Origin: Chitinophaga lutea
GTDB taxonomy: Bacteria > Bacteroidota > Bacteroidia > Chitinophagales > Chitinophagaceae
Length of the DNA: 64,000 nucleotides
Direction of reading: 5' to 3'
Assembly (NCBI RefSeq): GCF_003813775.1
Contig: NZ_RPDH01000002.1
Span: forward strand, 248,001-312,000
Made by a program: the position numbers and the translations under genes. Below, piece after piece: positions 8,666 to 16,987 of this stretch. Numbering within the stretch: the stretch's first letter is position 1; each line of letters opens with the position of its first letter. The notes below the pieces were generated by a model. It saw nothing but the letters and a program-made list of their open reading frames with translations, had not been told where the DNA came from and ran no database searches.

Positions 8666-9309
8666 CTTACAGCATCGTTATCGTAGACGACCACCTGCTG
8701 ATCGCAAAAGCCATCGCTACCATCGTGGAAGGTTTTCGCGACTTCGAAGTACTGTACGAAGCCGAAAACGGGCAGGCGCTTACAGCACGCTTCGCACAGC
8801 CCCGCAACATCCCCGACATCGTGCTGCTCGACATCACCATGCCGCTGATGGACGGTTTTGAAACCGCTTCCTGGCTAAAGGAACATCACCCCGAAGTACT
8901 GGTCATGGCCCTCTCTGTGCAGGACGATGAAGACGCCCTTATCCGCATGATCAAACACGGCGCAAGAGGTTACCTTCATAAAAACGTGCACCCCACCGAA
9001 CTGGAAAAAGCCCTGTACACCCTCGTCAACAAAGGCATGTACTTCCCCGATTGGGCCACCAGCAAAGTATTCCGAACCATCGCAGAGCCCCGCGACGAAA
9101 CGCGCCTCACGCACAAGCTCAGCCAGCGGGAAATTGAATTCCTGCAATTCGCCGCCACGGAACTGACATACAAAGAGATCGGCGAGAAGATGTTCTGCAG
9201 CCCGCGCACCGTGGAGAGTTACCGCGACAGTCTCTTCGAAAAGCTCGGCCTCAAAACCCGGGTAGGCCTGGTGATGTATGCGGTGAAGAACGGATTGGTG
9301 AAATTATAG
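8662..9309 (+). CDS. LuxR/NarL-family response regulator
   Basis: A 215-residue two-domain regulator. The receiver domain has the acidic pair Asp9-Asp10 (VIVDDH) and the phospho-acceptor Asp57 in PDIVLLDITMP, with the conserved lysine in YLHKN. The C-terminal LuxR helix-turn-helix reads LSQREIEFLQFAATELTYKEIGEKM followed by SPRTVESYRDSL. The start overlaps the kinase stop in ATGA (8662-8665), so the two are translationally coupled and almost certainly a cognate pair. It is the last gene of the four-gene operon; no clear terminator hairpin follows. Confidence 0.88.
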   Translation: MTYSIVIVDDHLLIAKAIATIVEGFRDFEVLYEAENGQALTARFAQPRNIPDIVLLDITMPLMDGFETASWLKEHHPEVLVMALSVQDDEDALIRMIKHGARGYLHKNVHPTELEKALYTLVNKGMYFPDWATSKVFRTIAEPRDETRLTHKLSQREIEFLQFAATELTYKEIGEKMFCSPRTVESYRDSLFEKLGLKTRVGLVMYAVKNGLVKL

Positions 9310-9370
9310 TGCCTTCCTCAGCAAAAAAGTCCCGCCGGAACCCGGCCTGAAAAGAATTAAAAACTTTTTC

Positions 9371-9400
9371 TTGCTTGGTACGAAAGTTTTCCTACCTTCA
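9371..9400 (+). promoter_or_regulatory. Predicted Bacteroidota-type promoter
   Basis: TTG at 9371-9373, a 19-base spacer and TACCTTCA at 9393-9400 form a fair match to the consensus. It would start transcription near 9405, either for the small open frame there or for the serine hydrolase at 9584 with a leader of about 180 bases. Confidence 0.4.
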
Positions 9401-9404
9401 TGTT

Positions 9405-9548
9405 GTGAAGTCAAATGCCCTGTTCTCAACCGTCTTTAACAGCCCGGCCGGCAGTTTAATGACGCGGTTGCGAGGTGCCCTGAAAATAGCAGACAAAGAA
9501 CTGAAAACATTACACGAGCTCATCAACAGGCTCAACCGGCGGATTTAA
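9405..9548 (+). CDS. Candidate small protein (47 aa, GTG start)
   Basis: A short open frame starting GTG at 9405 encodes 47 residues ending in a basic amphipathic helix (ALKIADKELKTLHELINRL). Codon choice is like that of neighbouring genes, and it fills most of the 274-base gap between the response regulator and the serine hydrolase. No ATG is available except an internal one giving 29 residues. Both the start and the reality of the gene are uncertain. If it is real, its GTG lies at the predicted transcription start, which would make the message leaderless. Confidence 0.3.
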   Translation: MKSNALFSTVFNSPAGSLMTRLRGALKIADKELKTLHELINRLNRRI

Positions 9549-9583
9549 ATCGCCGCTGCATTACCCTTCAAATAAAATAACAC

Positions 9584-11191
9584 ATGAAAAACGTTGCCAT
9601 GGGAACACTGTTCCTGTTACTGGTGATGCGGGCGCCCTTTGCATCCTGCCAGGATTCCCTCGTTACTGCCATCGACCGGCTGCTGGCCGCCGAATTCGTA
9701 AACGATAAGCCCGGCGGCGCCGTGCTTGTCGCCAGGAACGGGAAAATCCTCTATAAAAAAGCGTTCGGCATGGCCAACCTGGAACTGGACGTGCCGAACA
9801 GCGAAAACACGGTGTTTTACATCGCGTCCAACACCAAGCAGATGACGGCCGTGGCTATCCTGCAATTGATGGAGCAGGGAAAATTATCATTGCAGGACAC
9901 GATGGGGAAATATGCACCGTGCCCGCCCCCGGCAAGCGGCATCACCATCCGGCAGCTGCTTTCGCATACCTCCGGCATCGTTGTGAACGTGACGGCGCCC
10001 GGCTTTAAGGAAACCGCGGGCAAACCCCTCACCGAATTTGCGCCGGGCACAAAATGGAACTACAGCAATACAGGTTATAGCGTGCTGGGTTATATCATTG
10101 AAAAAGTATCCGGGCAGCCTTATGGTGAGTACATACAGGAACATATTTTCAAACCCGCCGGCATGACGAGCTCCTGGGTGGCGAACAACGATCGGCTCGT
10201 CAAAAACAGGGCGGCGGGTTACACCAACGGCAAACGCGGTTACCGGAATATGCCGCTGGAAAATCCGGCAGGGTTTTATGCGTCGGGCGGCGTGCAATCC
10301 ACCATACTGGATATGTACCGATGGAACGAGGCGCTACGATCCGGGGTGCTGCTGAAAAAAACAACGCTCGACCTTGCGTTTACACCGCAGCAACTGGCGA
10401 ACGGCGATTCCACCACCTATGGCTTCGGCTGGCACATCTGGGATCTGCGCGGCAGCAAATCGTGCCGCCACGGCGGTGCGGTGCCCGGTTTCTTTTCAGA
10501 AACGCTTTATTTACCTGTCGAAGGCATCTTTGTCGTTATTCTCCAGAATTCCGAATCCATCGCCCCGATCGGCGCTTACACGAGGATTATTGCATCCATG
10601 ATGACGGGCAACCCGTATAGTTTCCGTGAAACCGCGATGTCTCAAAAAGCACTGCAGGGTTTTGAGGGCCTCTATGCGAACCAGCACCGGGAACTGGTCA
10701 ACATTACCGCAGCGGAGGGAAAGTTATATTTCCAGCGGCCCGGCGGTATGAAATACCAGGTCAAAGCGGCCACGGACCATGAGTTCTTTTTCGACAGGGA
10801 CTATTTATGGCTGGAGTTTGAGCGGAATGCGGCCAAACAAACGACGGGGCTGCTTTTCAGCAAAGTGGGCATCGGCGCCAATTACTGGAAGAAAACGGAT
10901 CAGCCTGCACTGAAACTCTACCCGGAACGTTTTTCAGACAGCCTGATGACCCTGTATGCGGGTGTATACGCATTCGCTAAAGACGATTCCGTTTTCGTCG
11001 AAAAAAGCGGTGGTACGATCGTGCTGAAGTCGGCCGGAAAAACAACCCATACGCTGGTGCCGCAAACGGAGCGGGGCTTCACGACGTTTCCCGGCAACCT
11101 GCATGTTGTATTCGAAACGCCGGAAGGGCAGGAGGGTGCGCTTGTTTTACAGGATGGGAAGACAAAAAAAAGAGCGCGGAAAATCAGGTAG
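9584..11191 (+). CDS. Serine hydrolase of the class C beta-lactamase/DD-peptidase fold
   Basis: A 535-residue exported protein with an N-terminal signal sequence (LFLLLVMRAPFASC; the Cys at 22 could be lipidated). The catalytic domain covers residues about 25-350, with SxxK as Ser82-Asn-Thr-Lys85, YxN as Tyr160-Ser-Asn162, and HGG at 296-298 in the KTG position. These mark the Beta-lactamase (PF00144) esterase/peptidase family. A further 180 beta-rich residues follow, as in many Bacteroidota members with a C-terminal lipocalin-like region. The substrate could be peptidoglycan peptides, D-amino-acid peptides or esters; the sequence does not decide. It is a separate gene, convergent with the efflux operon. 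Confidence 0.8.
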   Translation: MKNVAMGTLFLLLVMRAPFASCQDSLVTAIDRLLAAEFVNDKPGGAVLVARNGKILYKKAFGMANLELDVPNSENTVFYIASNTKQMTAVAILQLMEQGKLSLQDTMGKYAPCPPPASGITIRQLLSHTSGIVVNVTAPGFKETAGKPLTEFAPGTKWNYSNTGYSVLGYIIEKVSGQPYGEYIQEHIFKPAGMTSSWVANNDRLVKNRAAGYTNGKRGYRNMPLENPAGFYASGGVQSTILDMYRWNEALRSGVLLKKTTLDLAFTPQQLANGDSTTYGFGWHIWDLRGSKSCRHGGAVPGFFSETLYLPVEGIFVVILQNSESIAPIGAYTRIIASMMTGNPYSFRETAMSQKALQGFEGLYANQHRELVNITAAEGKLYFQRPGGMKYQVKAATDHEFFFDRDYLWLEFERNAAKQTTGLLFSKVGIGANYWKKTDQPALKLYPERFSDSLMTLYAGVYAFAKDDSVFVEKSGGTIVLKSAGKTTHTLVPQTERGFTTFPGNLHVVFETPEGQEGALVLQDGKTKKRARKIR

Positions 11192-11212
11192 TGCAAACAC
11201 CCTTTTCCGCGC
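11163..11212 (-). terminator. Intrinsic terminator of the efflux operon
   Basis: Read on the minus strand, a perfect 10-bp stem (bases 11203-11212 with 11174-11183, GCGCGGAAAA arms) is followed by CT and a run of eight T at 11163-11170. The hairpin overlaps the last codons and stop of the convergent serine hydrolase gene. Confidence 0.75.
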
Positions 11213-11234
11213 ACTTCATCCCTCGCTGAAGTCG

Positions 11235-12332
11235 TTAATGTTTCACTTTCCAGAATGCTTCCGTGCCGGGTTTTCTTTCGTCGGTGCCTTTTACCAGCAG
11301 CGTGTCGGCGGCTTTCAGGTCGCCAAACACCTCAATGCCTTTTTCGGTGACCATGCCCTGCCGTACGTCCACCCATTGCGCTTTGCCGTCTTTCACCCGG
11401 ATGACGAATTTTTTCTCCTGCGTGGTGGCGATGGATCCGGGCGGCACTACGAAGGAAGGTCCCTGCCGTTCCATCCCGATTTTTACATAGGCAAAAGCGC
11501 CTGCTTTCAGCAGCCGTTGACTGTTATCTACTTTGAATTCCCAGAGCTCCGTGCGCGTGGCGGGATCGATAGCGCCGGATTTGCGTGTGGCCTCGGCTTT
11601 GAAAACCTGTGTTGGGTAAGCATCCACCCGGAAGCTGATTTCTTTCAGCGCCCCGGTCGTGTTCACGTAAATTTCCGGCACCGCTGCCCGCAGACGGAGC
11701 GTTTTCGTGTTCTGAATATGGAACAACATGGCGTCCGTGCCTACCAGCGCGCCGGGATCGGCGTGGCGGGCGGTGATGACGCCATCGAAGGGTGCGGTAA
11801 TATACAGGTAGCCTGACACGGCTTTGTATGCCTGCGATTGCCGGCGCGCGGCTTCGAACGTGGCGCTGTCCGCCAGCATCTGCTGCCGGCTCCGCTCCAG
11901 GTCTACCGGTGCCACAATGCCCGGTGTTTGCGCGCGGGAGGCGCGTTGCAGGCGGTCGTACTGGTCGCGGCTCGAGGCCCATTTTGCTTTGGCCGACTGA
12001 AGACTGGCTTCGGACTCCGCGAAGCGGCTGTTGACCTCAGGCGCTTCAATCACGGCAAGCGTTTGTCCTTTTTTTACCTGGTCGCCAAGGTCCGCCTTCA
12101 TGGTTTTCACGAATCCCTGTACCCTCGCATACAGCGCGGCCTGTTCATAGGGAATGAGCTCCGCCGGCAGTTCCACGTTTTTCCGGGCGGTGTCCGGCTG
12201 CAGGATAAATACCGCCACCGTATCGGTCACCGTTGCCTGTTTGTCCGCAGCCGGCTGTCGGTTGCCATTGCAGGCGGCCAGCATACTGCCCGCGGCGAGG
12301 AAAGAAATGAATCGCATATTACTGTTTCTCAT
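11235..12332 (-). CDS. RND efflux periplasmic adaptor (membrane fusion lipoprotein)
   Basis: About 365 residues. The likely starts are ATG at 12332 (MRNSNMRFIS) or 12317 (MRFISFLAAGSMLAACNGN); both give a lipoprotein signal with lipobox MLAAC, so the mature protein would be anchored to the inner membrane. Next come a biotinyl-lipoyl-like half motif (YARVQGFVKTMKADLGDQVKKG), a helical hairpin rich in Ala, Gln and Arg, a second lipoyl half (YLYITAPFDGVITARHADPG), a beta-barrel and a membrane-proximal domain. It bridges the RND pump and the TolC channel. The start overlaps or abuts the RND stop at 12319, and it is the last gene of the operon. Confidence 0.88.
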   Translation of the reverse strand: MRNSNMRFISFLAAGSMLAACNGNRQPAADKQATVTDTVAVFILQPDTARKNVELPAELIPYEQAALYARVQGFVKTMKADLGDQVKKGQTLAVIEAPEVNSRFAESEASLQSAKAKWASSRDQYDRLQRASRAQTPGIVAPVDLERSRQQMLADSATFEAARRQSQAYKAVSGYLYITAPFDGVITARHADPGALVGTDAMLFHIQNTKTLRLRAAVPEIYVNTTGALKEISFRVDAYPTQVFKAEATRKSGAIDPATRTELWEFKVDNSQRLLKAGAFAYVKIGMERQGPSFVVPPGSIATTQEKKFVIRVKDGKAQWVDVRQGMVTEKGIEVFGDLKAADTLLVKGTDERKPGTEAFWKVKH

Positions 12333-15300
12333 AAGTTTTACTGTTTTCATCATCCGGATCCAACGATACGGAACGGTAAGGTCGCTGGCCGGTCACAAGC
12401 TGGTACACATGCGGCAGGAAAAACAAAACGCTCACAGCGGAAAATACCAGCCCGCCGATCACCGCAACGCCCAGCGGCGCTGTCTGGTCGCCGCCTTCAC
12501 CGATGCCGAGCGACATCGGGATCATGCCTGCGATCATCGCGAAGCTGGTCATCAGGATCGGCCGCAGGCGCGATTCCGCGGCGGCGAAATGTGCGCCGGG
12601 AAGTTGTTGTTTGCGCAGCTGCTCCGCCTGGGTAATGAACAGCACCGCGTTCGCGATCGCCACCCCTACGGCCATGATAGCGCCCATGTACGACTGAATG
12701 TTCAGCGAATGCCCGGTAACGAAGAGGAAGATCAGCGAGCCCGCCACTACCGCCGGTATCACCGATAAAATCGCCAGCGCGATGCGGAACGACTGGAAGT
12801 ATACCGCCATCACCAGCAGGATCACCACCACGGCGATCAGCAGGCCGAACTGCAGGCTCGACAAGGTCTGGCGCAGCAATTCAGGTTGTCCGCGCATAAC
12901 TATTTTTGCACCGGCGGGCAGTTTGCCGAGACCGGCGATGGCATGCCTGACTTCTTTGAAAACGCTGCCCGCATCGCTACGGTGGATGTTAGCCGTCACC
13001 GTTACATAACGTTGCTGGTTCAGCCGGTCGTATTCTCCCGGCATGACGGTCGTTTTCCACGACGCCACTTCGCTGAGGTAATGTGTGCCGCCCGCACCGC
13101 CGGAAACTGGAATGGCTTCCAGCTGTGCCGTGCTGTTCATACGGTATTCCGGGTATTGTACCTGTATCTGGTAGGCCGTGCCGGTGCTTTTATCGAGCCA
13201 GTAGCTGGGCGCGGTAAACCGGCTGGAGGAAGTGGCCGTTGTGGTGCTTTTTGCGATCTGTTCGCTGGTAATGCCGAGCTGTCCGGCCTTTACCCTGTCT
13301 ACCTCAAGGCGGATAGCAGGATAATCGAGCGGTGTGGCAATTTGCAGATCACGGATGGCGGGTATCGTGGCGAGTCGCTGCATCAGCTGCTGCGCGATTT
13401 TCCTGCCTTCTGCCAGGTTGCGGTTAGCCACCGCAATTTCGATCGGGTTGGTGCTGCCCTGGTTCAATACCTGCTCCACGATGTCGCCGGGCTCGAAGGA
13501 AATTTTCACCCCCGGCATATTGGCGGCCACGGCGGCACGCAGCGCTTCCTTGTATTTCGCGATAGGAATAACCCCGCGCCTGATTTTGATGCGGGTCACC
13601 GATTCATGCGGCCCGCCCGTCCAGAGATGAATATAGTTCACCGGGTAACTCGAAGGCTGTGTGCCTACGAACGCGGATGAGATATCGGTATTGCCCGCAC
13701 CGGCGATACTGTCCGACAGCTGCAACAGCCTGCGGGTGGCATCTTCCGTGCGCTCAAAGCGGGTGCCCACCGGCATCCGCAGCCGCACCTGCACCTGTCC
13801 GCTGTCTGCCTGCGGGAACAGTTCCGTACCGGTCAGCGTGAACAATAACACCACCAGCCCGGCAGACGCAAGGAGGAACGATGCCGTTATCCAGCCCGCG
13901 CCTTTTTGCAGCCGCCTGCCTTTGCCGGCATATGCCGATTTGATTTTTTCGAAGAATGGATGACCGTTACCCGCCGCATGTGGTTGCAACAGCCAGTTGG
14001 ATACTACCGGCACGAAGGTTTGCGACAGCAGGAAAGAAGCGATCATCGCAAAACCCACTGCCAGCGACAGCGGCATGAACATCGCCCGCGGCACGCCGTT
14101 CATGAACAATGCCGGCACAAACACGGCGAGAATGCTCAGTAATATCAACAGCTTGGAGCCTGCGATTTCCCGGCTGGCATCCGCGATGGCGCGGGCGCGG
14201 CTTTTTCCCAGCTCCATGTGCCGGTGAATGTTTTCTACCGTCACCGTGGCTTCGTCTACCAGGATGCCGACCGACAGGGCAAGGCCGCCCAGCGTCATGA
14301 TGTTGATGGTCTGGCCGGTGAGGTACAGCAACATGGCGGAACAGAGCAGCGCCAGGGGGATGGTCATGATCACGATCAGTGCGCTGCGGCGGTCACCGAG
14401 GAACAACAGCACCATGAGGCCGGTGAGAATGGCGCCCAGGCCCCCCTCAAACAGCAGGCTTTTCAGGGAATTGATCACGTAACCCGACTGGTCGAAAGCA
14501 TACGTAACCTTGATATCTTCCGGTATCGCCGCCTGCATATCCGGCAACGCGGCTTTCACCCGCTGCACTACATCCCAGGTGGAGGCATCGGCTCTTTTGG
14601 TGACGGGGATGTATACCGAACGTTTACCGTTGATGAGCGCGTAGCTGGTGGTAACATCCGCGCCGAGGCTGACGTTCGCAATGTCTTTGACATACACCGC
14701 AGCTCCGGCGCCGAGTTGCAGCGGCATGTTCTGCAGGTCTTCCAGCGATTCGATCATACTGTTCTGCGGCGTGATGTAAGTGGTGTCGCCGATGCGCACA
14801 TTGCCCGCCGGGGCGATGCTGTTGAATTTTACGAGCTGCTGCACCACCTGATCCGGCGACAGGTTGTGCCCCCGGAGCTTTTCCGGATCCACCGTCACCA
14901 GCACCGTTTTCTGGTTGCCGCCGAATGGCGGCGGGGCAGACACGCCGGGCAGGGTCGAGAACATCGGTCTTACCCGGAACAGCGCCAGGTCGGAGATCTC
15001 GCTCAGCGAACGCGATTCCGAGCTGAACACCAGCTGGCCTACCGGCACGCTGCCTGCATCGAAACGCGTCACGAAGGGCGGCACCGTGCCCGGCGGCATG
15101 AACGCGCGGGAACGGTTGACGTACCCCACTACTTCGGCCATGGCCTGGCTCATGTCCGTTCCTTCGTTAAATTCGATTTTGATGATCGCCGCGCCCTGGA
15201 TGCTTTTGGATTCCACATACTTGACGCCGGTGATATACAAAAAGTGATATTCGTAGTAGGAGGTTACCAAACCTTCCATCTGTTCCGGTGAAAGGCCGCC

Positions 15301-15453
15301 GTATGGCTGCGCCACATACACCACCGGCAACCCCAGCTTCGGGAAAATATCCACCTTGGTGTTGCGGATGGACAGGAAAGAAAAAAAGGCGATCGCGATA
15401 ACGGCTACCAGGATGGTGACCGGGTGCCGTAAAGCGGCTGTGATTAACTTCAT
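12319..15453 (-). CDS. RND multidrug efflux transporter, AcrB/HAE1-like
   Basis: A 1044-residue inner-membrane pump of the usual RND size, with TM1 at the N-terminus (VTILVAVIAIAFFSFLSI), two large periplasmic loops and twelve membrane helices. TM4 contains GILVDEATVTVENIHRHME, where the AcrB proton-relay pair Asp-Asp is Asp-Glu. The duplicated half has VGVAIANAVLFITQAEQLR. The family exchanges protons for drugs, dyes or lipids; the substrate is not evident. Metal-pump signatures of the CusA type were not noticed. The gene lies four bases after the TolC gene and overlaps the adaptor gene, forming a complete tripartite operon. Confidence 0.9.
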   Translation of the reverse strand: MKLITAALRHPVTILVAVIAIAFFSFLSIRNTKVDIFPKLGLPVVYVAQPYGGLSPEQMEGLVTSYYEYHFLYITGVKYVESKSIQGAAIIKIEFNEGTDMSQAMAEVVGYVNRSRAFMPPGTVPPFVTRFDAGSVPVGQLVFSSESRSLSEISDLALFRVRPMFSTLPGVSAPPPFGGNQKTVLVTVDPEKLRGHNLSPDQVVQQLVKFNSIAPAGNVRIGDTTYITPQNSMIESLEDLQNMPLQLGAGAAVYVKDIANVSLGADVTTSYALINGKRSVYIPVTKRADASTWDVVQRVKAALPDMQAAIPEDIKVTYAFDQSGYVINSLKSLLFEGGLGAILTGLMVLLFLGDRRSALIVIMTIPLALLCSAMLLYLTGQTINIMTLGGLALSVGILVDEATVTVENIHRHMELGKSRARAIADASREIAGSKLLILLSILAVFVPALFMNGVPRAMFMPLSLAVGFAMIASFLLSQTFVPVVSNWLLQPHAAGNGHPFFEKIKSAYAGKGRRLQKGAGWITASFLLASAGLVVLLFTLTGTELFPQADSGQVQVRLRMPVGTRFERTEDATRRLLQLSDSIAGAGNTDISSAFVGTQPSSYPVNYIHLWTGGPHESVTRIKIRRGVIPIAKYKEALRAAVAANMPGVKISFEPGDIVEQVLNQGSTNPIEIAVANRNLAEGRKIAQQLMQRLATIPAIRDLQIATPLDYPAIRLEVDRVKAGQLGITSEQIAKSTTTATSSSRFTAPSYWLDKSTGTAYQIQVQYPEYRMNSTAQLEAIPVSGGAGGTHYLSEVASWKTTVMPGEYDRLNQQRYVTVTANIHRSDAGSVFKEVRHAIAGLGKLPAGAKIVMRGQPELLRQTLSSLQFGLLIAVVVILLVMAVYFQSFRIALAILSVIPAVVAGSLIFLFVTGHSLNIQSYMGAIMAVGVAIANAVLFITQAEQLRKQQLPGAHFAAAESRLRPILMTSFAMIAGMIPMSLGIGEGGDQTAPLGVAVIGGLVFSAVSVLFFLPHVYQLVTGQRPYRSVSLDPDDENSKTYEKQ

Positions 15454-15457
15454 ATCG

Positions 15458-16846
15458 TTATTTCAAAGTATCCAGAAAGGTTTGCAGGTTGCCGCCGGCC
15501 ACCGCTATATCCAGCAAGGCGCGCCAGGTTTGCAGGTAAGCGCCGGCCTGTGCGGTTTCCGCTTTGAGCAGTTCATATTGCCCCTGCATCAGCCGCGTGT
15601 AGTCGATAAGGCCGCTTTCGTAGCCCAGTTTCAGGCCGTCGAACGCAAACCGCGCCGTACGGGTTTGCACCGTGGATTGGCGGGTGATGAGCAGTTGCTG
15701 GTCGTAGTTGAACTGCGCCGTTTCCTGCTGTTTCTGCAGGTTGAGCGACACCTGCTGCAGTTGCGCCTCGTCTGCACGGAGGAGTGAACGGTACTGCTTT
15801 TTCTGCAGGTTCGCCTGCGCAAAACCCAGGATGGGAAAACTCAACTGAACGCCCAGCCCGTAGTTTTTGCGGGACAGGGACCAGCCGTCGGTTTTATCCA
15901 CGCTGCCGTCTGCCGCTACGCCGGAACCGCGGGCGTAGGCGTTGGCCCATACATCGAAACGTGGCCGCCAGCCGCGTTGTATTTCTTTCAGCGCGGCTTC
16001 ACTCAGTACCTTTTTTGATTCGTACAACCGGAGCTGCGGATGACCGCCGGTTCCGCCTGTGGCGGCCGGGGCATCGGGGGTGTTGCTTAAAAATGCCGTG
16101 TCGGTCAGTTGCAGTTCGGACGGTTTCGCGGGAAGGCCCGTCAACTTCGCCAGTTCCGCCAGCTGTTCAAAATACCGGCGCTGCAGCGTCAGCAGATCCA
16201 TCTCCGCCTGTGCCAGCACAGACTGGAACTGCGCCGTATCGATACCCGGGCGCAGGCCTTCTTTCGCCAGCACCAGTGCCTGGTTAAGGCCGGTGGCGGT
16301 GCGGGCGATATTGGCCTCGTAACTGGCCGTCAGGCTGCGGAGATACACCGCATCGAGGTAGGTGGCGATGACGGTGTATTGCTGCCGGAACAGGGCGTCG
16401 TTGTACTGGCTGGCAGCCACCTGGTATTGCGCCGCCGCCTTTTCCACGGCTGCCTGCCGCTGGCCGAACGTCAGCGGGGTCCACTTCAGCAGGGCCGACA
16501 AGACGGAGCCCGGCACCGCATCATAGGTGTTGCCGGCGGAAGGAGGGCCGCTGATGGGCAAAAATCCGCCGGGGTAGGTCATGCCCGTGATGTTGTTGTA
16601 AGTGGCGTAACCGGCCTGGTAGCTGGCCGTAAGGTCGGGCAGGAGCGTGTTCTTTGCCAGGCCCACGCTATAGGCCGCGGCATTCGCCTGCTCCTGTTGC
16701 GCCCGCAGTTGCGGCTGCTGTTCCCTGGTCAGTGAAACGGCTTCCCGGATAGACAGGCTGCGCTGCTGTGCGAACACACTGCCGGATAACAGGCAGCAAA
16801 CAGCGCCCGCATAGAGTAAATTGGATAAAACGAAGGATGGCCTCAT
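15458..16846 (-). CDS. TolC-family outer-membrane efflux channel
   Basis: A 462-residue protein. ATG at 16846 is chosen because it places a standard signal peptide (MRPSFVLSNLLYAGAVCCLL...SVFAQ) at the N-terminus; the longer frame adds 21 unlikely residues. Two repeats of the outer-membrane efflux protein fold follow, seen as long Ala/Gln/Leu helices (REAVSLTREQQPQLRAQQEQ and, in the second half, ESKKVLSEAALKEIQRG) with short beta stretches (LSFPILGFAQANLQKKQYR). It forms the trimeric outer-membrane exit duct for the RND pump encoded immediately downstream. It is the first gene of the operon, with its control region at 16847-16987. Confidence 0.88.
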   Translation of the reverse strand: MRPSFVLSNLLYAGAVCCLLSGSVFAQQRSLSIREAVSLTREQQPQLRAQQEQANAAAYSVGLAKNTLLPDLTASYQAGYATYNNITGMTYPGGFLPISGPPSAGNTYDAVPGSVLSALLKWTPLTFGQRQAAVEKAAAQYQVAASQYNDALFRQQYTVIATYLDAVYLRSLTASYEANIARTATGLNQALVLAKEGLRPGIDTAQFQSVLAQAEMDLLTLQRRYFEQLAELAKLTGLPAKPSELQLTDTAFLSNTPDAPAATGGTGGHPQLRLYESKKVLSEAALKEIQRGWRPRFDVWANAYARGSGVAADGSVDKTDGWSLSRKNYGLGVQLSFPILGFAQANLQKKQYRSLLRADEAQLQQVSLNLQKQQETAQFNYDQQLLITRQSTVQTRTARFAFDGLKLGYESGLIDYTRLMQGQYELLKAETAQAGAYLQTWRALLDIAVAGGNLQTFLDTLK

Positions 16847-16899
16847 GTTGGTGCTCCCAAAAGGGATCAATGGTTTGGTTGGTAAGTGGTATCGGCGCC

Positions 16900-16954
16900 C
16901 AAAGTACACTAATTCAGTAGGGTATTCTGGTATATTTGAAAATGTTTTGGTATT
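16900..16954 (-). promoter_or_regulatory. Probable AraC-type operator and weak promoter of the efflux operon
   Basis: The hexamer TGGTAT occurs at 16928-16933 and again at 16948-16953, same orientation, exactly 20 bases apart, with a related GGTATT at 16921-16926. Two-turn direct repeats are typical AraC-family sites. Just downstream on the minus strand lies CAAAGTA at 16900-16906 (TACTTTG when read for transcription), a one-base-short -7 box with no good -33 element. The arrangement suggests an activator-dependent promoter. Assignment to the adjacent AraC gene is inference. Confidence 0.4.
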
Positions 16955-16987
16955 ATTTTACCGGATAGGGGGGCGGGACCGGGTGAT

